Below, one piece after another: positions 1-7,794 of a DNA stretch of 64,000 nt. The position numbers were made by a program, and so were the translations under genes. Positions within the stretch are counted from its first letter, which is position 1, and each line of letters begins with the position of its first letter. The notes below the pieces were generated by a model, which saw only the letters and a program-made list of their open reading frames with translations, made no database searches and was not told the origin of the DNA. Source of the DNA: Thalassovita aquimarina. GTDB lineage: Bacteria > Pseudomonadota > Alphaproteobacteria > Rhodobacterales > Rhodobacteraceae. The stretch lies in assembly GCF_018219815.1 (NCBI RefSeq), contig NZ_JADMKU010000009.1, positions 1 through 64,000 of the forward strand. The letters are read 5' to 3'.

Positions 1-215
1 GGTCAGACATTTTACCGCTCGTTTTTCGAACGGTGAATCACGCCACCCGGCGGAAATCAATGGGTCCTGACCCTAGGGGGAAAGTCCTATTTCTGCAGGG
101 ATTATTAATCATCATTCATTCTGTGCCATATCAAACGAGCCTGCGGATAGAAGAATAGAAGATGGAGGGCGCGAAGCGCCCGCAAGCGAGCGCAAGCGAG
201 CGCGCAGGAGTGACG
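1..215. other. Left-edge intergenic region
   Basis: No convincing gene is visible here. The DNA is AT-richer than the rest of the window. A minus-strand ATG at 8-10 could open a gene that leaves the window, but only three codons are visible. Just before the first small gene there is a tandem pair of the 10-mer CGCAAGCGAG at 181-200, followed by GCGCGCAGGAG, which supplies a ribosome binding site for the gene starting at 216. Confidence 0.4.
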
Positions 216-407
216 ATGAAGGATTTGAATGCACGAACTTTGCTTGAAGCACTTACAGGCTGTTGGCTGCCCCCCTACCGGCGAGAGGTAAGGCGGATGG
301 GTTTGAGGAAACTGCCCCCGGAGCTGATCGCTTTGGCGCAGCGGACGAACACCTTCGACCCGGTGAAAGGTGCTCTCAATGTGAAGGAAAGACTTGATCA
401 TTCCTAA
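216..407 (+). CDS. Small hypothetical protein (63 aa)
   Basis: Unrecognised small protein. The start at 216 is chosen because GCAGGAG lies just upstream at 204-210; a longer reading from 162 would begin inside the CGCAAGCGAG repeat and has no such site. The protein begins MKDLNARTLLEALTG, is basic in the middle and has no transmembrane segment or recognisable domain. A strong hairpin at 462-508 lies downstream and probably ends transcription. It sits in the lower-GC accessory patch with two other orphan genes and a restriction-modification pair, all on the same strand, so it may be cargo of a transferred element. It could also be a non-functional open frame. Confidence 0.45.
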   Translation: MKDLNARTLLEALTGCWLPPYRREVRRMGLRKLPPELIALAQRTNTFDPVKGALNVKERLDHS

Positions 408-461
408 TTGAGGGTGTTATATTATAACAAATTTGGGCTGGCTTCCAACTTCGCCCATTTT

Positions 462-508
462 AACCCCGCGCCGGTTCACCGTTGTGATAAGTCATCCGGC
501 GCGGGGTT
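462..508 (+). terminator. Hairpin terminator after the first small gene
   Basis: A perfect 13-bp inverted repeat (AACCCCGCGCCGG at 462-474, CCGGCGCGGGGTT at 496-508) with a 21-nt loop, followed by TCTCATTTT. It is a strong GC stem, but the loop is long and the T tract is interrupted, so the terminator call is moderate. Confidence 0.55.
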
Positions 509-635
509 CTCATTTTAAGCGTAAGTAACCGCTTACTTTCAATAAAATCAAACACTTATGTGACTTTTCCTCTTGATTGCTGGATTCCTCGTGTGCGAGT
601 CTGGCCGTGCAAATCACCTTAAGAGGACCACGACC

Positions 636-857
636 ATGCAGGCACCTGCCGACACTTACCTTGACGACAAGACCTATGCCGCGCTCCGGGCGGAGCTGGC
701 GCACCTGATCGCCCTGCCGCTGGTGCATGACGCCGACACCGAGGTTGTGCGCATCCTGGGCGAAGTGGGCGGTATTTGGCCCCAGAGCGTCATGGATGAT
801 GCGAATAACACCGAGAATACGCCGGTTTCTTCGGATGGTGTTTTCCTGGCCCTTTGA
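636..857 (+). CDS. Small hypothetical protein (73 aa)
   Basis: Unrecognised acidic small protein beginning MQAPADTYLDDKTYAAL. The start at 636 is preferred over 573 because AAGAGGA at 620-626 is well placed before it. There is no signal peptide or membrane segment, and the predicted secondary structure would be mostly helical (AALRAELAHLIALPL). It lies between a hairpin terminator and another orphan gene. Its last 130 bases overlap a longer open frame in another phase that begins at 727, but that frame's real gene most likely starts at or after 1045, so the two probably do not overlap. Function unknown. Confidence 0.5.
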   Translation: MQAPADTYLDDKTYAALRAELAHLIALPLVHDADTEVVRILGEVGGIWPQSVMDDANNTENTPVSSDGVFLAL

Positions 858-1044
858 TTTCAATGGCTTGCGGGCTGAAATTTTCCTACATTTTCCTACG
901 AACTTTTTGTTGACGATATGTTATGCTTTTAACATGGCGCGGCTCAGTGAGTTCGCGTCATTCCTGTCTAAACCACAGTCGGAAACGGCGACAAAACTGG
1001 TGTTAGTGCTTCCATGCCTGGCACCGGCCCAGTTGTGCTGTCCG

Positions 1045-1416
1045 ATGAAAACTCAGAGGACCGAAAACTTGACCGAAACCACCACCGCCTACAGCCAGCC
1101 GACACCCCCTGAAACCATCCGTGTGGCCTTCGGGCGCAGACAGTTCAACGTCTTTCTTCGCCTCATCCACGATACGCCCGGCGATAGCTGGAAGGCAGCA
1201 CAGATCGAGTTGAAGGGCAGCGCGTTGGCCAGTTCTAAGTATGATCGCATCGAATTCTTCACTGATACGCTGGTCGGCCCCATCGTCGCGCAGCGCGAGG
1301 CGTCAACCGAAGATGTCTATGTGACCTTGCACCGTCCCAGTGACGGCATTTATCGCACAGCAGAAACGCTCATTGATGAGATGATCGAGGCGAAGCGCGT
1401 GGGGGCTGCCGCATAG
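1045..1416 (+). CDS. Hypothetical protein (about 123 aa)
   Basis: Unrecognised protein. The conserved-looking core runs from PPETIRVAFGRRQFNVFLR to the end and looks like a small soluble alpha/beta protein. The start is uncertain. ATG 1045 is given; a TTG at 1069 has the better ribosome binding site (GAGGA at 1056-1060, 8 nt away), and an ATG at 934 would add a low-complexity leader. The open frame extends upstream to 727, but that part reads as arginine/tryptophan-rich noise. A clear terminator follows at 1443-1476, and the methyltransferase gene starts 184 bp downstream. Function unknown. Confidence 0.55.
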   Translation: MKTQRTENLTETTTAYSQPTPPETIRVAFGRRQFNVFLRLIHDTPGDSWKAAQIELKGSALASSKYDRIEFFTDTLVGPIVAQREASTEDVYVTLHRPSDGIYRTAETLIDEMIEAKRVGAAA

Positions 1417-1442
1417 GGCTACACACCATAACCACAATGATG

Positions 1443-1476
1443 AACCCGCCGGTGCAAGCTGGCGGGTTTCTTCTTT
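1443..1476 (+). terminator. Rho-independent terminator
   Basis: AACCCGCC (1443-1450), a 10-nt loop, GGCGGGTT (1461-1468), then TCTTCTTT. Eight perfect pairs and a T-rich tail end the transcript of the orphan gene and separate it from the methyltransferase gene at 1601. Confidence 0.7.
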
Positions 1477-1600
1477 GCAAGCTAACCCTGCGTTAAAGAC
1501 GATCTGGTAACTGGTGTGAACACGCTATAGGGCAATAGCCGATTGCCTGACGCAACATATTGCGTTACGAATTTATGAAAACATCAATGGGAGCGGTGCG

Positions 1601-2272
1601 ATGGCTGAGCAAGATGCCAATACAGATCTGCGAAATTTTCTGAATGGCGACAAGTTCGGCACCGTGATGGCCGATCCGCCTTGGCGATTCACGAACCGCA
1701 CGGGCAAGATCGCGCCCGAGCACAAGCGGCTTGCTCGTTACCCCACCATGTCGCTGGATGAGATCTGTGAGCTGCCGGTAGCCGAACACCTGCAAGACAC
1801 CGCTCATTGTTACCTGTGGGTGCCGAACGCGCTCCTGCCGGACGGGTTGCGCGTGTTGGAGGCATGGGGCTTCGAATACAAGTCGCACATCATCTGGGAG
1901 AAGATCCGTAAGGACGGTGGCCCTGATGGGCGCGGTGTTGGGTTTTACTTCCGGAACGTCACTGAAATGCTCTTGTTCGGCACTCGGGGCAAGAACGCCA
2001 GGACACTTCAGCCGGGGCGGCGGCAGGTAAACGTCATTCAAGCACCTGAGCCGGACGGCGACATGATCAAGACGAGGAAGCGCGAGCACAGCCGCAAACC
2101 CGACGAGCAATACGAGGTGATCGAATCCTGTTCGTGGGGGCCGTATCTTGAGCTGTTCGGTCGCGGGGTTCGCGATGGCTGGACCGTGTGGGGCAATCAA
2201 GCCGACCTCGACTACAAGCCGACTTGGAAGACCTATTCTTACAATTCGAGCGTTACGACCGCTGCGGAGTAA
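1601..2272 (+). CDS. MT-A70 family DNA N6-adenine methyltransferase
   Basis: Probable DNA adenine-N6 methyltransferase, the modification half of a type II restriction-modification pair. The catalytic motif DPPW is at residues 25-28 (ADPPWRF), followed by YPTMSLDEICELP and LWVPNALLPDGL, the layout of bacterial/phage MT-A70 proteins of about 200-230 aa (this one is 223 aa). The SAM-binding end lies near the C terminus (LELFGRGVRDGWTVWGNQ). The endonuclease gene starts three bases after its stop codon, so the two are translated together. MT-A70 enzymes are common on phages and mobile islands, and the local GC is lower than the chromosome, which fits transfer. The recognition site is not visible; the partner endonuclease family suggests a GATC-core site. 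Confidence 0.88.
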   Translation: MAEQDANTDLRNFLNGDKFGTVMADPPWRFTNRTGKIAPEHKRLARYPTMSLDEICELPVAEHLQDTAHCYLWVPNALLPDGLRVLEAWGFEYKSHIIWEKIRKDGGPDGRGVGFYFRNVTEMLLFGTRGKNARTLQPGRRQVNVIQAPEPDGDMIKTRKREHSRKPDEQYEVIESCSWGPYLELFGRGVRDGWTVWGNQADLDYKPTWKTYSYNSSVTTAAE

Positions 2273-2275
2273 GCC

Positions 2276-3028
2276 TTGTCTGAGAACCACGAGGCCAGCG
2301 ATGGCGACGAGGATGATGATGGGCTTGTATCCACGGGCAAGATCGCGGACAGCCCGTCGATCATTGCGCGCAATTTCGATTCCGATCTGCGCGACAAGTT
2401 TGAGTTCTATAGCTATCGAAACGCCGCCGACATTCTAGCGAGCAGCTTCCCGGAGCAGTTCAGCGATATCCTGTCTGCGCTTCGCAATATGGACATCACC
2501 AAGGAGATGATCAGGCGCCCCGGCGGTAGCAAGGGGCCGATTGCCAAACATGTGGACACGCTGTTCAGTGACGACTGGATTGAAACCCGGATCACTGCTG
2601 ACCTCCATGTGAAGCTGCTGCACGCGAAGCGCACGAAGGATAACCCAATCCTCCGAGAATATTCCCGTGAAGGCTACCTTGACGGGCACCGCATTGATTT
2701 CGTCCGAGGTCGGGTTGCTCTTGACTTGGAGTGGAACAGTAAAGATCAAACCTATGATCGCGATCTTTACGCGTTCTCTGCGTTCTATGACGCCGGAGCC
2801 ATTGACGTGGGGGTGATCATCACCCGTGGCTTTAGTCTCGATAACGGATTTTTCCGCAGTCTAGGCAAGGTGCTCAAGAAGGACGACACCGAAGGCGCTG
2901 AGGAAGTCTACAAAAAGTTCGGCGCATCGACCACATGGATGGGGAAATTGCTCTACAGGCTCGACGCTGGGCGCAACGGTGGCTGCCCTGTTCTCGCTAT
3001 CGGTATTACCCCGAATTGTGTTCGGTAG
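2276..3028 (+). CDS. BglII/BstYI family type II restriction endonuclease
   Basis: Restriction endonuclease of the BglII/BstYI group. The diagnostic segment is GHRIDFVRGRVAL then LEWNSKD and YDRDLYAFSAFYDAG, placing putative metal-binding residues at Asp141, Glu152 and Asn154, with Lys156 nearby. It continues into AIDVGVIITRG, a strand typical of this family. At 250 aa it is full length. The start is a TTG at 2276, since no in-frame ATG occurs before about residue 72; the weak start and tight coupling to the methyltransferase would favour methylase before nuclease. Known members cut AGATCT (BglII) or RGATCY (BstYI); the specificity of this one is inferred only. A terminator follows at 3127-3156. 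Confidence 0.85.
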   Translation: MSENHEASDGDEDDDGLVSTGKIADSPSIIARNFDSDLRDKFEFYSYRNAADILASSFPEQFSDILSALRNMDITKEMIRRPGGSKGPIAKHVDTLFSDDWIETRITADLHVKLLHAKRTKDNPILREYSREGYLDGHRIDFVRGRVALDLEWNSKDQTYDRDLYAFSAFYDAGAIDVGVIITRGFSLDNGFFRSLGKVLKKDDTEGAEEVYKKFGASTTWMGKLLYRLDAGRNGGCPVLAIGITPNCVR

Positions 3029-3126
3029 CTTGCGAGAGCAAGCGCGCTCGATTGCAGACCTTCCGCTTGATCTGGTGATCTGAAGCCCTTCCTCCCGCGC
3101 AGTTTTCAGCGGCTTTGAACAGAGCA

Positions 3127-3156
3127 GCCCGTCAGGATCGACCTGGCGGGCTTTTT
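3127..3156 (+). terminator. Rho-independent terminator of the RM operon
   Basis: GCCCGTCAGG (3127-3136), a 5-nt loop, CCTGGCGGGC (3142-3151), then TTTTT. Ten pairs with one G-T wobble and a T run, 99 bp after the endonuclease stop codon. Confidence 0.8.
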
Positions 3157-3274
3157 CGAGTCGGGCGGCGTGTTGCTGGTCGCGAACTGGTCCGGCAAGG
3201 TGCGTCGGAAAAGTGTTCCGGAGGCGAACTTCTCTATTCGCTTAAGTATCTGAAATATAACGGAAAAGAGAAGG

Positions 3275-3349
3275 TGGCTGGGGTGGCAGGATTCGAACCT
3301 GCGGTACGCGGTACCAAAAACCGTTGCCTTACCACTTGGCTACACCCCA
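3275..3349 (-). tRNA. tRNA-Gln (anticodon UUG)
   Basis: The minus strand folds as a tRNA of 75 nt including an encoded CCA end. The acceptor strand TGGGGTG pairs with CACCCCA, the T arm carries GGTTCGAATCC, and the anticodon loop is TTTTGGT, giving anticodon TTG (glutamine). The lower-GC accessory patch begins at its 3' end, the usual side for integration of islands that use tRNA 3' ends as attachment sites, but no integrase and no duplicated tRNA end are visible. Confidence 0.96.
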
Positions 3350-3361
3350 TCGGTGAGGCGC

Positions 3362-3390
3362 TATTTACGAAACGGTGTCGGCGGGCGCAA
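3362..3390 (-). promoter_or_regulatory. Promoter of tRNA-Gln
   Basis: On the minus strand TTGCGC (3385-3390) and TAAATA (3362-3367) are separated by exactly 17 bases, and the -10 element lies 12 bases before the mature tRNA 5' end. This is a good sigma-70-type match. Confidence 0.6.
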
Positions 3391-3465
3391 GAGCAGAAAT
3401 GAGAATTTTTTCACTAATTTTCCGCGCCGTTCCCAAGGTCCAGATTTCATGGGGCCGGGCGCCGC

Positions 3466-3966
3466 TCAGTCGCGGATTTCGTCGGGTTTCACGCCCCACA
3501 GCGTATCCTTGGGAACCCAGCCGCGATAGCCGCCGGCGCGCAGGCGGCACCAGTCGGGGGTGCAGCTTTCCAGCTTGGCGATCACCCCGAGTTCCAGCCG
3601 CGCGCTGATCGCGGTGTCGGGTTCGGGGCGCACATGCATGGCCAGCATGTCCTTGTCGACGATCACGTGGCGCACACCGGAAAGCAGCGAATAATGTATC
3701 CAGCCGCCGGCGCCGTCACGGTCGCGCACGCGGCGCCAGTGACCGTATTCGGCGGTGATTTCCACCGGCATGTTGCGGCGCTTGAATACCCAGTCGATCC
3801 GGTGGGTCAGGCCGGGGCCGCGGCGCACGTTGGCCTCGGCCGCCTTGACCGACACGAAGCGCGGCAGCGGCAGGTTGGTCACCGGGCCGCGATCCTGCGC
3901 CGTGACGGGCTGGGCCAGGAAGAGGCCGCACAGCGCGGCCGCGACGATACATAGGGTCCTGTTCAT
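3466..3966 (-). CDS. Exported SH3-domain protein
   Basis: A 166-aa exported protein with a bacterial SH3-like domain. The start at 3966 is chosen because it gives a clean signal peptide (MNRTLCIVAAALCGLFLAQP, cleavage near VTAQ); the upstream extension is not hydrophobic. The core reads VSVKAAEANVRRGPG, then HWRRVRDRDGAGGWIH, followed by a second SH3-like half ending YRGWVPKDTLWGV. Such proteins are periplasmic and are thought to bind peptidoglycan or proteins; no catalytic residues are seen. It is divergent from the dehydrogenase gene at 4077, with 110 bp between them, an arrangement I believe is common in Rhodobacteraceae. Confidence 0.85.
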   Translation of the reverse strand: MNRTLCIVAAALCGLFLAQPVTAQDRGPVTNLPLPRFVSVKAAEANVRRGPGLTHRIDWVFKRRNMPVEITAEYGHWRRVRDRDGAGGWIHYSLLSGVRHVIVDKDMLAMHVRPEPDTAISARLELGVIAKLESCTPDWCRLRAGGYRGWVPKDTLWGVKPDEIRD

Positions 3967-4076
3967 AGACCTGCTCGCTACTCGTGAAATTTTGTTGCGT
4001 GGGTTCTTGTGCCCCGGATTGACTTGCTCCACTCTGACATCAACGCGTGCCGTTTGAAAGAAGGGGGAGGCCCGAG

Positions 4077-5063
4077 ATGCCATCTGGACGTCTGAGTGTT
4101 GTCGTTACGCGACGCTTGCCCGACGTGGTCGAAACAAGACTGAAGGAATTGTTCGATGTGCGGTTGCGCGACGACGATACCCCGATGACCCGTGAAGAGC
4201 TGGCCGCGGCGCTGCGCGAGGCCGATGTGCTGGTGCCGACGCTGAACGATCATATCGATTCCGGCCTGATCGGACAGGCCGGGCCCAACCTGCGGCTGAT
4301 CGCAAATTACGGGGCAGGGGTGGACCATATCGATGTCGCCACCGCCCGGCAGCGCGGTATCCAGGTGTCCAATACCCCCGGAGTTCTGACCGAAGATACC
4401 GCCGACATGACCATGGCGCTGATTCTGGCCGTCACCCGCCGAATCCCGGAAGGACTGGCGGTCATGCAATCGGGCCAGTGGCACGGCTGGTCGCCCACCG
4501 CTTTCCTTGGCGGCCGGGTAAGCGGCCGGCGCCTTGGCATTCTCGGCATGGGGCGGATCGGGCAGGCGGTGGCGCGGCGCGCCAATGCCTTCGGCATGCA
4601 GGTGCATTACCACAACCGCCGCCGGCTGCGCGAGGAAACCGAGGACGCGCTGCAGGCGACCTATTGGGAAAGCCTCGACCAGATGGTGGCGCGGATGGAC
4701 GTGCTGTCGATCAACTGCCCGCACACGCCCTCGACCTTCCATCTGATGAACGCGCGGCGCCTGAAGCTGATGAAGCCCTCGGCGGTGATCGTGAACACCT
4801 CGCGCGGCGAGGTGATCGACGAAAACGCCCTGACCCGGATGCTGAAGGCGGGCGAACTGGCAGGCGCCGGGCTCGACGTCTATGAACACGGGTCCGAGGC
4901 CAACCCGGACCTGCGCGCGATGACAAACGTGGTGATGCTGCCGCATATGGGATCGGCTACCGTGGAGGGCCGGATCGAAATGGGCGAAAAGGTGATCATC
5001 AACATCAAGACCTTCGCCGACGGCCACCGTCCGCCGGACCTGGTGTTGCAGACGCTTGACTGA
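4077..5063 (+). CDS. D-isomer specific 2-hydroxyacid dehydrogenase (glyoxylate/hydroxypyruvate reductase type)
   Basis: NAD(P)-dependent 2-hydroxyacid dehydrogenase, 328 aa. The Rossmann motif GMGRIGQAVARR lies near residues 156-167. Family signatures follow: catalytic Arg in NTSRGEVIDE, the Glu in the helix near DVYEHG, and the catalytic His in LPHMGSAT. The N-terminal substrate domain contains GAGVDHID. Start at 4077 follows GGGGGAGG at 4063-4070. Sequence style is that of glyoxylate/hydroxypyruvate/glycerate reductases (GyaR/GhrB group); exact substrate cannot be read. The gene for gamma-glutamyltransferase starts 17 bp downstream, so they may be cotranscribed. Confidence 0.9.
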   Translation: MPSGRLSVVVTRRLPDVVETRLKELFDVRLRDDDTPMTREELAAALREADVLVPTLNDHIDSGLIGQAGPNLRLIANYGAGVDHIDVATARQRGIQVSNTPGVLTEDTADMTMALILAVTRRIPEGLAVMQSGQWHGWSPTAFLGGRVSGRRLGILGMGRIGQAVARRANAFGMQVHYHNRRRLREETEDALQATYWESLDQMVARMDVLSINCPHTPSTFHLMNARRLKLMKPSAVIVNTSRGEVIDENALTRMLKAGELAGAGLDVYEHGSEANPDLRAMTNVVMLPHMGSATVEGRIEMGEKVIINIKTFADGHRPPDLVLQTLD

Positions 5064-5080
5064 TTTTTCGGAGGGGTGCG

Positions 5081-6880
5081 ATGACAGGGCTGAACCGGGT
5101 TTTCGCGATTGCGGCGCTGGCGGTTTTGCCCGGCCTGCCGCTGGCCCAGCAGGCCGCCGATGCCGTCGCCCCCGAAGCCGCCACCGAGCAGGAAACGATC
5201 TGGCCCGGCCTGTCCGATGCCGCGCGCGCCGCGTTGCGGGCGAAGGCCGAAGGCCGCCCGGTCGAGGCAAACGATTGGATGATCGCCGCCGCCAATCCGC
5301 TGGCGGTCGAAGCGGGGGCGAAGGTGCTTGAACAGGGTGGAACTGCCGCCGATGCCATGGTCGCGATCCAGGCAGTGCTGGGGCTGGTGGAGCCGCAATC
5401 GTCGGGACTGGGCGGCGGCGCCTTTCTGATCTGGTACGACGCGGCGACCGGGCAGGTGACGACGCTCGACGGGCGCGAAACCGCGCCCTTGGCAGTGACG
5501 CCGCGCTTGTTTCAGGACGATGCGGGCGAACCGCTGAAATTCTTCGATGCGGTGGTGGGCGGTCTGTCGGTCGGCACGCCAGGCACCCCCGCGCTGCTGG
5601 CCGAGGCGCATGACCGATGGGGCAACCGCCCCTGGCCGGGGCTGTTTGCGGATGCGATCCGGCTAGCCGAGTACGGATTCAAAGTTTCCCCGCGCCTTGC
5701 CGGTCTGGTGGCGCAGGACCAGGACAGGCTGACGCGGTTCGACGCGACGGCGGGCTATTTCCTGCCCGGCGGCGCACCGGTCGAGGCCGGGCAGACGCTG
5801 CGTAACCCCGCCTATGCTGAAACGCTGAAATCTATTTCAGATCAGGGTGTTGCGGCGTTTTATTCAGGCGATATCGCAAGCGATGTTACCCAGGCAGTAC
5901 AGACGGCCCCGGGCAATCCCGGCCACTTGTCGCCGCTCGATCTGGCGATCTATCGCGTGGTCGAACGCGCGCCGGTCTGCGTCGACTATCGCGGCTATGA
6001 CGTGTGCGGCATGGGGCCGCCGTCTTCGGGCGGTCTGGCGGTGGGGCAAATCCTGGGCCTGCTGCGGCCCTATGACCTTGCCGCATTGGGGCCCGAGAGC
6101 TCTGAAAGCTGGCGGCTGATCGGCGATTCCAGCCGCCTAGCCTTCGCCGACCGGGGCCGCTACGTCGCCGACAGCGATTTCCTTCCGGTCCCGGCCGAAG
6201 GCATGATAGATGGCGAATATCTGAATGATCGCAGTCGGTTGCTTGGCGGAGATGATGCGATTCCCGAGGTCGCGCCGGGCGATCCCAGCTTCGATCACGC
6301 GCTGAACTGGGCCGATGACGAGGCGATCGAATTTCCCTCGACCTCGCATATCTCCATCGTAGACGCCTATGGCAACGCGCTGTCGATGACGACCACGATC
6401 GAAAACGCCTTCGGCTCGCGGCTGATGGTGCGGGGCTTCCTGCTGAACAACGAACTGACCGATTTTTCCTTCCGCACCCATCGCGACGGCCGCCCCATCG
6501 CCAACGCGGTGGCGCCGGGTAAGCGGCCGCGGTCGTCGATGGCGCCGACCATCGTGTTGAAGGACGGCAAGCCGGTGCTGGTGATCGGATCGCCCGGCGG
6601 CAGCAGGATCATCGGCTACGTGGCGCAGGCGATCATCGCCCATATAGATTGGGGCATGGATGTGCAGCAGGCGGTCGCGATGGGGCACCTGGTCAACCGT
6701 TTCGGCACCTACGATGTCGAGGAAAGCGAACCCGCCGCGGACTTGGCCGCGTCGCTGGAAACCCTGGGCTACGAGGTCAAGTCCCGCGCATTGAATTCCG
6801 GTCTGCACGCCATCGCCATCGGCGAGGGTCTGCGCGGCGGGGCCGACCCCCGCCGCGAAGGTATCGCGATCGGGCGCTAG
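5081..6880 (+). CDS. ggt: Gamma-glutamyltransferase (glutathione hydrolase)
   Basis: Periplasmic gamma-glutamyltransferase that cleaves glutathione and transfers gamma-glutamyl groups. It has a signal peptide (ending near LPLAQQ), then the large-subunit core (GGTAADAMVAIQ, GLGGGAFLIWYD, DGRETAP). The N-terminal nucleophile of the small subunit is Thr421 in FPSTSHISIVD, where autocleavage would occur, followed by NALSMTTTIENAFGS and GSPGGSRIIGYV. 599 aa is the usual length. It starts 17 bp after the dehydrogenase. Its stop overlaps the pirin stop on the other strand within the tetranucleotide CTAG at 6877-6880. Confidence 0.95.
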   Translation: MTGLNRVFAIAALAVLPGLPLAQQAADAVAPEAATEQETIWPGLSDAARAALRAKAEGRPVEANDWMIAAANPLAVEAGAKVLEQGGTAADAMVAIQAVLGLVEPQSSGLGGGAFLIWYDAATGQVTTLDGRETAPLAVTPRLFQDDAGEPLKFFDAVVGGLSVGTPGTPALLAEAHDRWGNRPWPGLFADAIRLAEYGFKVSPRLAGLVAQDQDRLTRFDATAGYFLPGGAPVEAGQTLRNPAYAETLKSISDQGVAAFYSGDIASDVTQAVQTAPGNPGHLSPLDLAIYRVVERAPVCVDYRGYDVCGMGPPSSGGLAVGQILGLLRPYDLAALGPESSESWRLIGDSSRLAFADRGRYVADSDFLPVPAEGMIDGEYLNDRSRLLGGDDAIPEVAPGDPSFDHALNWADDEAIEFPSTSHISIVDAYGNALSMTTTIENAFGSRLMVRGFLLNNELTDFSFRTHRDGRPIANAVAPGKRPRSSMAPTIVLKDGKPVLVIGSPGGSRIIGYVAQAIIAHIDWGMDVQQAVAMGHLVNRFGTYDVEESEPAADLAASLETLGYEVKSRALNSGLHAIAIGEGLRGGADPRREGIAIGR

Positions 6881-7794
6881 AACGCGGCCTTGTGCTTGAT
6901 GAAGCTTCCGTTGTTGAGCTCCTCGAAGGCCTTGGCCAGTTCGGCCCGCGTGTTCATCACGATCGGACCATGCCAGGCCACCGGTTCGCGGATCGGCCGC
7001 CCGGTCATCAAGAGGAAACGGATGCCCTCGTCGCCGGCCTGTACGGTGATCTCGTCGCCCGACCCGAACCGGACCAGCGTGCGGTTGCCGGTCTGATCGC
7101 GGATGTTCAGTTCCTGTCCGGCGAATTCCTTTTCCACCTTGATGCCGACCGGATCGCTGGCGTCGCGGAAGGTGCCCGATCCGGCGAAGACATAGGCCAG
7201 CGCGTTGGCACGGGTGTCGACCTTCAGCACCTTGCGCCTGCCGGCGGGGACCGACACGTCCAGCAGCATCGGATCGGCGGCAATGCCGTCGACCGGGCCT
7301 TTCTTGCCCCAGAACGACCCGATGATCACCTTGACCACGGTGCCGTCATCTTCCCCTTCAACCGGGATGTCGTTGCCGGTAATGTCCTGGTAGCGCGGCG
7401 TGGTCATTTTTAGATCCGACGGCAGGTTGGCCCAGAGCTGAAATCCGTGCATCCGCCCCTGCGCGTCGCCGCTGGGCATTTCCTGGTGCACGATGCCCGA
7501 TCCGGCGGTCATCCACTGTACCCCGCCGGGGCCCAAAACGCCCTTGTTGCCCAGGCTGTCGGCATGTTCCACCGTGCCTTCGAGCACATAGGTGATGGTT
7601 TCGATGCCGCGATGCGGATGCCACGGGAATCCCTTCGAATAAAGCCGCGGGTCGTCATTGCGGAAATCGTCCATCATCAGGAACGGATCGGTCAGGGTGG
7701 GATCGCCGAAGCCGAACACGCGGTGCAAATGGACCCCGGCCCCTTCCATCGCGGGCTGGGCTTGGCTGGTGGCGGCGACGGGTCTGAATGTCAT
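6877..7794 (-). CDS. Pirin family protein
   Basis: Bicupin pirin, 305 aa. The metal site of the N-terminal cupin is visible in WHPHRGIETITYVLEG followed by HADSLGNKG (three His and one Glu in the usual spacing). QWMTAGSGIVHQEMP and the C-terminal GRPIREPVAWHGPIVMN are family signatures. The start at 7794 is chosen because MTFRPVA is preceded by AGAAGGAAGGAGCC, a near-perfect ribosome binding site; the 44 extra upstream codons look non-coding. Pirins are variously quercetin dioxygenases or redox-responsive regulators, and the sequence does not decide which. It is convergent with ggt. Confidence 0.93.
   Translation of the reverse strand: MTFRPVAATSQAQPAMEGAGVHLHRVFGFGDPTLTDPFLMMDDFRNDDPRLYSKGFPWHPHRGIETITYVLEGTVEHADSLGNKGVLGPGGVQWMTAGSGIVHQEMPSGDAQGRMHGFQLWANLPSDLKMTTPRYQDITGNDIPVEGEDDGTVVKVIIGSFWGKKGPVDGIAADPMLLDVSVPAGRRKVLKVDTRANALAYVFAGSGTFRDASDPVGIKVEKEFAGQELNIRDQTGNRTLVRFGSGDEITVQAGDEGIRFLLMTGRPIREPVAWHGPIVMNTRAELAKAFEELNNGSFIKHKAAF

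Noticed and set aside
8-10. Minus-strand ATG that could begin a divergent gene leaving the window
   Set aside because: Only three codons are visible and the upstream region has at best a weak ribosome binding site, so it cannot be supported.
181-200. Tandem CGCAAGCGAG repeat as a possible CRISPR or phage att site
   Set aside because: Only two units with no spacers, and no matching copy elsewhere in the window.
3028-3274. Integrase or duplicated tRNA-Gln 3' end marking an island boundary
   Set aside because: Searched by eye on both strands of 1-3274; neither an integrase frame nor a copy of the T-arm/acceptor sequence is present.
3362-3465. AT-rich stretch between tRNA-Gln and the SH3 gene as a small RNA
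   Set aside because: It is explained by the tRNA promoter; no independent hairpin-terminator pair is seen.
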